DNA of 19,235 nucleotides from CAZLYK01 sp964563495 (GTDB lineage Bacteria; Acidobacteriota; Blastocatellia; RBC074), in the NCBI GenBank assembly GCA_964563495.1, contig CAZLYK010000101.1:1-19235 (forward strand), read 5' to 3'. The notes beneath the pieces were generated by a model. The model was not told where the DNA came from. It saw only the letters and a program-made list of their open reading frames with translations, and did no database searches. The stretch's first letter is position 1. The number at the start of each line of letters is the position of its first letter. Positions 8,519 through 14,495 of the stretch are shown piece by piece. The position numbers and the translations under genes are program-made.

Positions 8519-8547
8519 CTTATAACAGATTAGCAAAATGATGTCAA
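8519..8547 (-). promoter_or_regulatory. Near-consensus sigma70 promoter of the TPR gene, overlapped by an inverted repeat
   Basis: On the minus strand, TTGACA (8542-8547) is followed after exactly 17 bases by TATAAG (8519-8524). The predicted start of transcription is near 8512, giving a leader of about 60 bases. A 9-bp perfect inverted repeat, TTTTGCTAA (8502-8510) and TTAGCAAAA (8530-8538), straddles the -10 and could be a repressor site. Confidence 0.65.
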
Positions 8548-8606
8548 ACTTGACTCGATTTTTTGAGTTGATTCAGTCTGGGGGAGAGGGGGGTGATTGG
8601 CATAAG

Positions 8607-9098
8607 TTATTGTCTGGTGAGGGATTTAACCATTAAATAGCCATCGTCGCCGTTTGAGTAATATTTGGCCATGCGCTGGACGACGACGTAGCCAAGCTGT
8701 TCATAAAGCTTTTGCGCTGAGTCATTTCCGACTCTAACTTCAAGTCTGATTGTGGTCACTCCGCGGATCTGAAAGCCGCGTTCGATTTCGTGGAGGAGCA
8801 GTCTGGCCAATCCTCGTCTCCTGTTCTCGGGCGCGACACCGATGGTAGTGAGATGACCCACGCCATCAGCTTCTACCACGGCGAGGGCAAAGGCGCACAT
8901 CTCATCGTCTTCGGATCTGATCTGGCGCGCAATCGTATTCGGATTTGAGAGAAGGTAGCGGAAGGTTTCACGTTCGTATGCCTCGCCGTCGACAAAACAG
9001 CGTAGGTCCAATTGCCAGAGCTCATTCAGATCCGAGAGGGATAACAGTCGGAGTGACCCTTTGAATGCTCTGGATGGGTTGTAGTTGAGGGCTTGCAT
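8607..9098 (-). CDS. GNAT-family N-acetyltransferase, RimI-like
   Basis: The product has 163 residues. The acetyl-CoA-binding signature is at about 105-115: the strand HLTTIGVAP is followed by ENRRRGLARLLLHEIER, the R-x-x-G-x-A loop and helix of GNAT enzymes. RLEVRVGNDSAQKLYEQLGY is the usual C-terminal strand and helix of the RimI branch, which acetylates the N-terminus of ribosomal protein S18 or other proteins. The N-terminal 20 residues are not conserved with RimI as I know it, so substrate is uncertain. The gene starts seven bases after the queA stop and is the last gene of the ruvAB-queA operon, so it is probably translated from the same mRNA. Confidence 0.8.
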   Translation of the reverse strand: MQALNYNPSRAFKGSLRLLSLSDLNELWQLDLRCFVDGEAYERETFRYLLSNPNTIARQIRSEDDEMCAFALAVVEADGVGHLTTIGVAPENRRRGLARLLLHEIERGFQIRGVTTIRLEVRVGNDSAQKLYEQLGYVVVQRMAKYYSNGDDGYLMVKSLTRQ

Positions 9099-9105
9099 AC
9101 TTGCT

Positions 9106-10200
9106 CTATATCACCAGCATGCAATCGCCGTAGCTGTAGAACCTGTATTTCTGTTCGACCGCGTGGCGATAAGCGTCCAGGACCAGTTGGCGACCGGCAA
9201 AAGCCGAGACCAGAATCAGCAACGATGACTGCGGCAGATGAAAATTGGTCAGCAGAGCATCGACGACGCGAAATGTGTAGCCGGGATAGATAAATAATTG
9301 TGTGTCGTGTTGTTCGGCTCTGACCGTTCCGTCAGGTTCGGCCGCGCTTTCGAGAGTCCGAACCGAGGTGGTGCCGACGGCGATGACCCGCTTGCCCGAG
9401 TGTTTGGCGGCATTGATGGCGGCGGCTGCCTGAGCGCTGATCTGATAGCTCTCCGCGGCGATGCGATGCCGCTCTATCTCTTCGACCCTGACCGGTTGGA
9501 ACGTAGCGTATCCTACGTGCAAAGTGATCTCGACCTTTTCGACCCCGCGCGCCTGAAGTTGATTGAGAATTCGGGGTGTGAAATGCAAGCCGGCGGTCGG
9601 CGCGGCAATGGCTCCGCGCCGGGCGGCAAAGACCGTTTGATATCGCGGCTCGATCAGTCTCTGAGACTGGCTCAGCTCGCGTTTGATGTAGGGCGGAAGG
9701 GGTGTCTGGCCGATCTCATCGACCACCCGGTCGAAATCGCCTCTCGACTCGAAGCGAATCTTGCGGCGCCCTTCCTCCAGCACTTCTGTCACAACCCCTC
9801 GCAGCCGCCCGTCTCCGAATTCCAGCTCCGCGCCCACCCGCAGCGCTCGACCGGGTTTGGCCAGTACTTCCCACTCGACGGTCTCGAACTCTCCGCCGTC
9901 GTGACCACTCGGTTGACCGACCGGGTTAATCAAGAGCGCTTCGATTTGAGCGCCGTGATGCCGCCCGTTTTGGCCTCCGAGAACCCTCCGACCGAGCAAT
10001 CTCGCCGGAAAGACCCGGGTGTTGTTGATCACCACCACGTCGCCCGGGTTGAGGTGAGTCGGGAATTCGGCAAATGAGCTGTCCCACCACGTCCGGCGCT
10101 TGCGGTCGACGACGAGCATGCGCGATCGATCGCGCTCCGCCAGGGGCTCCTGCGCGATCAATTCTGACGGCAACTCGAAATCGAAATCCTCGATACGCAT
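9106..10200 (-). CDS. queA: S-adenosylmethionine:tRNA ribosyltransferase-isomerase
   Basis: QueA transfers and isomerises the ribosyl group of S-adenosylmethionine onto 7-aminomethyl-7-deazaguanine in tRNA to give epoxyqueuosine, the penultimate step of queuosine synthesis. The 364-residue product matches over its whole length: MRIEDFDFELPSELIAQEPL at the start, TAGLHFTP, HVGYATFQPV, HRIAAESYQI, VIAVGTTSVRTLES, TNFHLPQSSLLILVSAFAG, and RFYSYGDCMLVI at the end. It lies downstream of ruvB, a linkage seen in many bacteria. The ATG is preceded by only seven bases before the base of a 44-bp hairpin, and no Shine-Dalgarno is visible, so translation may be weak, leaderless or regulated by that structure. 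Confidence 0.96.
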   Translation of the reverse strand: MRIEDFDFELPSELIAQEPLAERDRSRMLVVDRKRRTWWDSSFAEFPTHLNPGDVVVINNTRVFPARLLGRRVLGGQNGRHHGAQIEALLINPVGQPSGHDGGEFETVEWEVLAKPGRALRVGAELEFGDGRLRGVVTEVLEEGRRKIRFESRGDFDRVVDEIGQTPLPPYIKRELSQSQRLIEPRYQTVFAARRGAIAAPTAGLHFTPRILNQLQARGVEKVEITLHVGYATFQPVRVEEIERHRIAAESYQISAQAAAAINAAKHSGKRVIAVGTTSVRTLESAAEPDGTVRAEQHDTQLFIYPGYTFRVVDALLTNFHLPQSSLLILVSAFAGRQLVLDAYRHAVEQKYRFYSYGDCMLVI

Positions 10201-10207
10201 ATGGCGA

Positions 10208-10296
10208 ATATACTTAGTACTCCGTCAACAAAGTTTTTTAGCGGTTCCCCCTGGGGGAACCGCTAAAAAACTTTGTTGACGGAATACTAAGTATAT
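10208..10296. repeat. 44-bp near-perfect palindrome between ruvB and queA (hairpin C)
   Basis: The two arms pair over 44 positions around a single central T (10252). The only mismatch is 10220/10284. The core is GGTTCCCCC-T-GGGGGAACC, flanked by a TTTTTT/AAAAAA block. On the queA-sense strand the hairpin ends seven bases before the ATG. It separates two codirectional genes, and no T-run follows it toward queA. The sequence has no match elsewhere in the window. Confidence 0.85.
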
Positions 10297-10308
10297 AGCT
10301 TGATCAGA

Positions 10309-11367
10309 TTATTGGAACAAATCTTTTTGCGGATCGGTTTGCCGGTCCGGCTGAATGCCCCAGTTGAGCCCCAGGTGTTGAGCGGCGGAGGGCGTGACCA
10401 TCCGCCCGCGAGGCGTGCGGTTGAGGAACCCGATCTGGATCAGATAGGGTTCATAGATCTCTTCGATCGCCTCTTTCTCTTCATTGATCGCCGCAGAGAT
10501 CGTGCCGACCCCGACCGGGCCGCCATTGAATTTCTCGATGATCGTGGTCAGCAGTTTGCGATCGACTTCGTCGAGTCCGTAACGGTCGACCTCCATGCGA
10601 TTGAGCGCGATGGTCGAGACCTCTTCCGTGATCACCCCGTCGAACTCGACCTCGGCGTAGTCGCGGACGCGGCGCAAGAGGCGGTTGGCGATGCGGGGCG
10701 TGCCGCGTGAACGCTGGGCGATGGCGTGTGCGCCGGCGGCCTCGAGCTTCGCCCCCAGTATCGAGGCCGAGCGCTCGACGATGATTCGGAGGTCCTCGAT
10801 CGGATAAAAATCGAGGTGAAAATTGATGCCGAAGCGTCCGCGCAATGGTGAGGTGATCAGGCCGGGTCGAGTCGTCGCGCCGATCAGGGTAAAACGCGGC
10901 AGATCCAGCTTGACCGAGCGCGCCGATGGTCCCTGGCCAATGACCAGATCCAGCTCGAAATCCTCCATCGCCGGATAGAGGATCTCCTCTATCGCCGGGT
11001 GCAGGCGATGGATCTCATCGATAAAGAGAACGTCGCCCTCTTCCAGATTGGTGAGCAGGGCGGCCAGGTCGCCGGCTTTTTCGATCACCGGACCGGCCGT
11101 GATCCTGATCTGGGCGCTCATCTCGTGAGCGATCACCGCCGCCAGCGTGGTCTTACCCAGTCCGGGCGGTCCGTTGAGCAGCACGTGATCGAGCGCCTCG
11201 CCACGCGCCAGAGCGGCTTTGACGAAGATCCCCAGATTGTCCTTGACCTTCTTCTGCCCGATATACTCGCGCAGCCACTGCGGACGAAGCGAGAGCTCGA
11301 TCTGCTTTTCGCTCTCCATCTGCCCGCCCCCGACGATTCGCTCTTCTGGTTGCTGTTCGCTTGCCAT
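10309..11367 (-). CDS. ruvB: Holliday junction branch migration ATPase RuvB
   Basis: RuvB is the hexameric AAA+ motor that drives branch migration at RuvA-bound Holliday junctions. The 352-residue product has Walker A GPPGLGKT (66-73), Walker B LFIDEIH (114-120), sensor 1 GATTRP (163-168) and the arginine-finger region LRGRFG. The C-terminal winged helix contains GFLNRTPRGRMVT. The first 25 residues are somewhat longer than usual, and an internal Met at 17 is an alternative start. It begins eight bases after the ruvA stop. No ruvC resolvase is in the window. Confidence 0.97.
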   Translation of the reverse strand: MASEQQPEERIVGGGQMESEKQIELSLRPQWLREYIGQKKVKDNLGIFVKAALARGEALDHVLLNGPPGLGKTTLAAVIAHEMSAQIRITAGPVIEKAGDLAALLTNLEEGDVLFIDEIHRLHPAIEEILYPAMEDFELDLVIGQGPSARSVKLDLPRFTLIGATTRPGLITSPLRGRFGINFHLDFYPIEDLRIIVERSASILGAKLEAAGAHAIAQRSRGTPRIANRLLRRVRDYAEVEFDGVITEEVSTIALNRMEVDRYGLDEVDRKLLTTIIEKFNGGPVGVGTISAAINEEKEAIEEIYEPYLIQIGFLNRTPRGRMVTPSAAQHLGLNWGIQPDRQTDPQKDLFQ

Positions 11368-11375
11368 GGTTTTTT

Positions 11376-11987
11376 CTACTTAGCCAATTTTCTCAGAGCC
11401 AGCTTGAGCGCCGATGGAAAGGTCGCCTCGGGCGTCTCTTTCATGACGGTCGCGATGGCTTTTTCAGCGGCGGCTTTCTGGTAGCCCAGATTGATCAAGG
11501 CGGAGATCACGTCTTCCTGCATGGCGCCACCGCTGTTGGCGACCGCTCCGGAACGGATTTGCGCTTCGATCGCTGCGGAGGAGAGAGGAATCATTTTGTC
11601 TTTGAGCTCGAGCAGCATGCGTTCGGCAGTCTTCTTGCCGACTCCCGGAACACCGACCAGGCGGGCCAGATCTCCCGTCCGGATCGCCTGGATCAGCTCT
11701 TCGCCACTCAGTCCCGAGAGCACCGTGATCGCCAGCTTGGGCCCGATACCCGAGACGCCGATCAGGAGGAGGAACAATTTTTTCTCCCGCTCTGTCCGGA
11801 AACCGAAAAGCTGGAGCGCGTCTTCACGGACATAAGTATATGCCCGCAGAGAGACTTCGACACCCGGATCACCCAAATCATAAAAGGTCGAGAGGGGAAC
11901 AGTCAGCTCATAGCCGACGCCGCCGACATCGATGACGACCGAGTTCGGGTGTTTCTGGAGGAGCTTGCCCGTGATTTGCGCGATCAA
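11376..11987 (-). CDS. ruvA: Holliday junction DNA helicase subunit RuvA
   Basis: RuvA tetramers bind the four-way junction and load RuvB. The 203-residue product starts MIAQITGKL and keeps the OB-fold segment VVIDVGGVGYEL. Two helix-hairpin-helix motifs follow (GVSGIGPKLAITVLSG and GVPGVGKKTAERMLLELKDK), and a C-terminal domain III (ALINLGYQKAAAEKAI) would contact RuvB. The start codon is TTG (11985-11987). GGAG eight bases upstream (11995-11998) supports it, and the N-terminus aligns with the usual family start. It is the first gene of the minus-strand operon, with a promoter at 12054-12082. Confidence 0.96.
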   Translation of the reverse strand: MIAQITGKLLQKHPNSVVIDVGGVGYELTVPLSTFYDLGDPGVEVSLRAYTYVREDALQLFGFRTEREKKLFLLLIGVSGIGPKLAITVLSGLSGEELIQAIRTGDLARLVGVPGVGKKTAERMLLELKDKMIPLSSAAIEAQIRSGAVANSGGAMQEDVISALINLGYQKAAAEKAIATVMKETPEATFPSALKLALRKLAK

Positions 11988-12053
11988 ATTATTTCTCCGC
12001 TCTGCTTGAGGATCGTGATATCCGTTGAAAAAACGTTTAACATATTGAAGCCC

Positions 12054-12082
12054 AGTTTAAGAGTCGATCCGAGGTGTGTCAA
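12054..12082 (-). promoter_or_regulatory. Likely sigma70 promoter of the ruvA operon
   Basis: On the minus strand, TTGACA (12077-12082) is followed after 17 bases by TAAACT (12054-12059). It lies about 65 bases ahead of the ruvA start and is the only strong candidate in the ruvA-rex intergenic region for this strand. Confidence 0.55.
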
Positions 12083-12112
12083 TTTGAGCTAATCGCCTTA
12101 CAAAACACAAAG

Positions 12113-12142
12113 TTGACAGCCGTCGCACCGCTGAGCTATCGT
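12113..12142 (+). promoter_or_regulatory. Possible sigma70 promoter of rex
   Basis: TTGACA (12113-12118) is followed after 18 bases by TATCGT (12137-12142), about 70 bases before the rex ATG. The -10 is imperfect. I found no clear Rex box (TTGTGAA-N4-TTCACAA) around it, so autoregulation is not shown by the sequence. Confidence 0.4.
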
Positions 12143-12212
12143 TGCTCTCTAAGTGAAATGGGCGCCTGGATTTTACTCCGACTCTCGAATATGCCCGACA
12201 GAAGCCCGACTA

Positions 12213-12932
12213 ATGAAGACGGAAAAGATTTCAGAACTGACCACCAATCGCCTTTCAGTTTACCTGCGCTGTCTGAATGAGCTCGCCGCGGCCGGTGTCG
12301 AGACCATCTCTTCCCAGGCGCTGGCCGAGCAGTTCAATCTGAACTCGGCGCAGATCCGCAAGGACCTGGCCTATTTTGGAGAGTTCGGGGTCCGAGGCGT
12401 CGGCTATTATGTCGAAGAATTGCGCCAGCATTTAATGAAGATTCTCGGCCTCACTCAACGACACCGTGTGGCGATCGTGGGATTGGGTAATCTGGGCATG
12501 GCGCTGGCCAATTACGCCGGCTTCAATCAGCACAACTTCGAGATCCTTGCGCTCTTCGACGACGATCCGGCCAAGGAAGGTGCGCGGATGCGCAGCGGTC
12601 TGGAGATTCAAAAGACCGATCATCTGGCCGAAGTCATCAAGCGAGAAGGGATCGATATCGTGATCATCGCCGTTCCGGCGATGGCCGCTGAAAAGGTCCT
12701 CGAAAAAGTCACCGAAGCCGGCGTCAGAGCCGTCCTCAATTTTGCGCCGGTTCACCTTCACCCGAAACCCGGGGTCAAGGTCAAGACCGTCGATCTGACG
12801 ATTTCACTCGAAAGCCTCTCATACTTTCTGGCCAACCCTGGCGCCGATGGGGGCAGCACCGGCTATCGCGATTTTCTCCGTCACGAACAGAACGCGAATG
12901 GCTTACAGACCGAGACGCAATCCTCGGAATAG
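12213..12932 (+). CDS. rex: Redox-sensing transcriptional repressor Rex
   Basis: Rex is a homodimeric repressor that binds DNA when NAD+ is high and lets go when NADH rises. It usually governs fermentative and respiratory genes. The 239-residue product has an N-terminal winged helix (RLSVYLRCLNEL, then NSAQIRKDLAYFGEFGVRG, about 44-62) and a Rossmann fold with VGLGNLG (89-95). A C-terminal SLESLSYFL helix would be the domain-swapped dimer arm. I chose ATG 12213 because MKTEKISELTTNRL matches the family N-terminus; an in-frame ATG at 12153 would add 20 atypical residues. It is divergent from ruvA and followed after 41 bases by the aldolase-microcompartment genes, which it may control. Confidence 0.95.
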   Translation: MKTEKISELTTNRLSVYLRCLNELAAAGVETISSQALAEQFNLNSAQIRKDLAYFGEFGVRGVGYYVEELRQHLMKILGLTQRHRVAIVGLGNLGMALANYAGFNQHNFEILALFDDDPAKEGARMRSGLEIQKTDHLAEVIKREGIDIVIIAVPAMAAEKVLEKVTEAGVRAVLNFAPVHLHPKPGVKVKTVDLTISLESLSYFLANPGADGGSTGYRDFLRHEQNANGLQTETQSSE

Positions 12933-12973
12933 GGGCGACCCTCAGAGAGGCTGAGTCTGTCCAATCTAGAGAT

Positions 12974-13771
12974 ATGCATCAACTTGACGAGCAAAAAGTC
13001 CGGGAACAGATAGTTGAGATCGCGACGCGCTGCTATGACCGCGGCCTGCTCGTCGCCGGTGACGGCAACATCAGCGTCCGGGTTGCGCCCAACCGGATCA
13101 TCGCCACTCCTTCGGGGGTGAGCAAAGGCTGGATGAAGCCGGAGATGATGGTCCCGGTCGATATCGAGGGCCGCCCGCTTGAGCCTTCACCGTATCGAGT
13201 CTCGTCCGAATGGCCGATGCACAGGGTAATCTATCAGGCGCGCCAGGATGTTCACGCCGTCGTCCACGCCCACCCTCCGCACGCCACCGGGTTCGCCGTG
13301 GCCGGCTTGTCGCTCGACAAGGCAATCCTTTCAGAAGTCATCCTGACCCTCGGGTGCGTGCCGCTCGCGGCTTATGGCACTCCATCGACTTCTGAATTGA
13401 CCGACGCGATCGAGCCGTTTCTCGAGTTTCACGATGCCCTGCTCATGGCCAACCACGGTGCCGTCGCTTACGCCGATACGCTCGAAAAGGCCTTCAACAA
13501 GCTCGAAACTCTCGAGCACACCTGCAAGATCAGCTTTATCGCGCGCACGCTCGGCAACGAAAATACCATCCCTGATTACGCCATCCCCAAACTCTTCGAG
13601 ATTCGCGAGCGGATCGGCGCCATGCGTCCCGAGGCTCGGACCGGTCAGGTTTGCGGCGTCGGCGTTCAGGGGCAGGCCGTCAACGACGGTGACCGGATCA
13701 CCATGACCCGCGCGGAGCTGGTTGATCTGTTGACACGATCGGCGCACGTGATCAATACATTGAACAAGTAG
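12974..13771 (+). CDS. Class II aldolase (FucA-like), probably microcompartment-associated
   Basis: The 265-residue product belongs to the class II aldolase/adducin family, which cleaves sugar phosphates such as L-fuculose-1-phosphate to dihydroxyacetone phosphate and an aldehyde. The zinc site is intact: Glu79 (SSEWPMH), His98 and His100 (HAHPPH) and His161 (ANHGAV). These sit at a constant +6 offset from Escherichia coli FucA Glu73, His92, His94 and His155. GDGNISVR (29-36) and ATPSGVSKG (44-52) form the phosphate-binding part. The protein is about 50 residues longer than FucA. The extra C-terminus is a glycine-containing linker followed by an amphipathic helix (AELVDLLTRSAHVINTLNK), the look of a microcompartment encapsulation peptide. 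It lies 19 bases upstream of a BMC shell gene. A role in aldehyde-generating sugar breakdown inside a compartment is inference. Confidence 0.88.
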   Translation: MHQLDEQKVREQIVEIATRCYDRGLLVAGDGNISVRVAPNRIIATPSGVSKGWMKPEMMVPVDIEGRPLEPSPYRVSSEWPMHRVIYQARQDVHAVVHAHPPHATGFAVAGLSLDKAILSEVILTLGCVPLAAYGTPSTSELTDAIEPFLEFHDALLMANHGAVAYADTLEKAFNKLETLEHTCKISFIARTLGNENTIPDYAIPKLFEIRERIGAMRPEARTGQVCGVGVQGQAVNDGDRITMTRAELVDLLTRSAHVINTLNK

Positions 13772-13776
13772 CCAAA

Positions 13777-13781
13777 AGGAG
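13777..13781 (+). promoter_or_regulatory. Ribosome-binding site of the BMC-H gene
   Basis: AGGAG lies nine bases before the ATG at 13791. It is the strongest Shine-Dalgarno in this operon, fitting the need for many copies of the hexamer protein. Confidence 0.7.
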
Positions 13782-13790
13782 CTCAGCAAT

Positions 13791-14081
13791 ATGGAAGCAC
13801 TCGGCATGATCGAGACGAAAGGTCTGGTGGCGATGATCGAGGCCGCCGATGCGATGGTCAAAGCGGCCAACGTGACCCTGATCGGATATGAGAAGATCGG
13901 CGCGGGATTTGTCACGGCGATTGTTCGCGGCGATGTCGCGGCGGTCAAGGCTGCCACCGATGCCGGCGCCGCAGCCGCCCGGCGGGTCGGGGAACTGGTC
14001 AGCGTCCACGTCATTCCCCGCCCACACGCCTCGGTCGATGAGAACCTTCCCGTGACCAGCGAATCGAGAGCAAAGAAGTAA
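13791..14081 (+). CDS. Bacterial microcompartment hexameric shell protein (BMC-H, PduA/EutM-like)
   Basis: This 96-residue single-domain BMC protein forms hexagonal tiles that make the flat facets of a microcompartment shell. EALGMIETKGLVAMIEAADA at the start, GYEKIGAGFVTAIVRGDVAA (32-51) and VKAATDAGAAAARRVGE follow Salmonella PduA almost residue for residue. HVIPRPH (73-79) closes the domain. The central pore loop reads G37-A38-G39, where PduA has Ser40 at the constriction. The C-terminal tail (ASVDENLPVTSESRAKK) is short, hydrophilic and specific to this protein. It sits between the aldolase and the pentamer gene in one operon. The family is certain; the compartment type is not. Confidence 0.96.
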   Translation: MEALGMIETKGLVAMIEAADAMVKAANVTLIGYEKIGAGFVTAIVRGDVAAVKAATDAGAAAARRVGELVSVHVIPRPHASVDENLPVTSESRAKK

Positions 14082-14084
14082 GTT

Positions 14085-14354
14085 ATGATCATCGGACGCA
14101 TCATCGGCAACGTCGTGGCGACTCGCAAAGACACCCGTCTTGAAGGGACCAAACTCCTTCTCGTCCGCCCCATCACTTTGCAAGGTGAGGATGAAAACAA
14201 CTACCTCGTGGCGATTGACACAGTCGGCGCGGGATTTCGCGAAAAGGTGCTGGTCGTCTCGGGCAGCAGCGCGCGCATGGCTGAAGGATTGAAGGACCGT
14301 CCGGTCGACGCGGCGATTGTCGGAATTATCGATACGGTTGAAGTGACCGATTAG
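14085..14354 (+). CDS. Bacterial microcompartment pentameric vertex protein (BMC-P, EutN/CcmL-like)
   Basis: This 89-residue protein of the EutN/CcmL/CsoS4 family forms pentamers that cap the vertices of the icosahedral shell. MIIGRIIGNVVATRKDTRLE, GTKLLLVRPI, YLVAIDTVGAGFREKVLVVS and PVDAAIVGIID follow the family pattern from end to end at the usual length. The ATG is three bases after the BMC-H stop, so translation is probably coupled. Together the hexamer and pentamer are in principle enough for a closed shell. A perfect 27-bp hairpin follows the gene and probably ends the rex-aldolase-BMC transcript. Confidence 0.96.
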   Translation: MIIGRIIGNVVATRKDTRLEGTKLLLVRPITLQGEDENNYLVAIDTVGAGFREKVLVVSGSSARMAEGLKDRPVDAAIVGIIDTVEVTD

Positions 14355-14392
14355 GCTCGTCGCTCGCTTGCTCTCAATCCTTACCCTGCGAC

Positions 14393-14450
14393 AGCAATTT
14401 TCAGGTTTGTCTGACCGCGGGGACGCGGTCAGACAAACCTGAAAATTGCT
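14393..14450. repeat. Perfect 27-bp inverted repeat after the BMC genes (hairpin D)
   Basis: Arms 14393-14419 and 14424-14450 are exactly complementary around a four-base GGGA loop. The hairpin lies between the BMC-P stop and the NAD+ synthetase start and would separate the two transcripts. It has no downstream T-run, so termination would not be of the classic intrinsic kind. Confidence 0.8.
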
Positions 14451-14495
14451 ATCATCCTCCACAACTCATGCCGATCATGTCGATTGGTTGAATTC

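Noticed and set aside
12091..12118. Possible Rex operator (TTACAAAACACAAAGTTGACA)
   Set aside because: Only a CACAA-like half is present; the symmetric TTGTGAA half is missing, so I do not call a Rex box.
11988..12212. Small RNA or riboswitch between ruvA and rex
   Set aside because: The region contains two plausible divergent promoters but no extended conserved secondary structure that I can recognise.
14484..14495. TTG start for NAD+ synthetase
   Set aside because: The ATG four codons later gives the normal family N-terminus and the TTG has no better ribosome-binding site.
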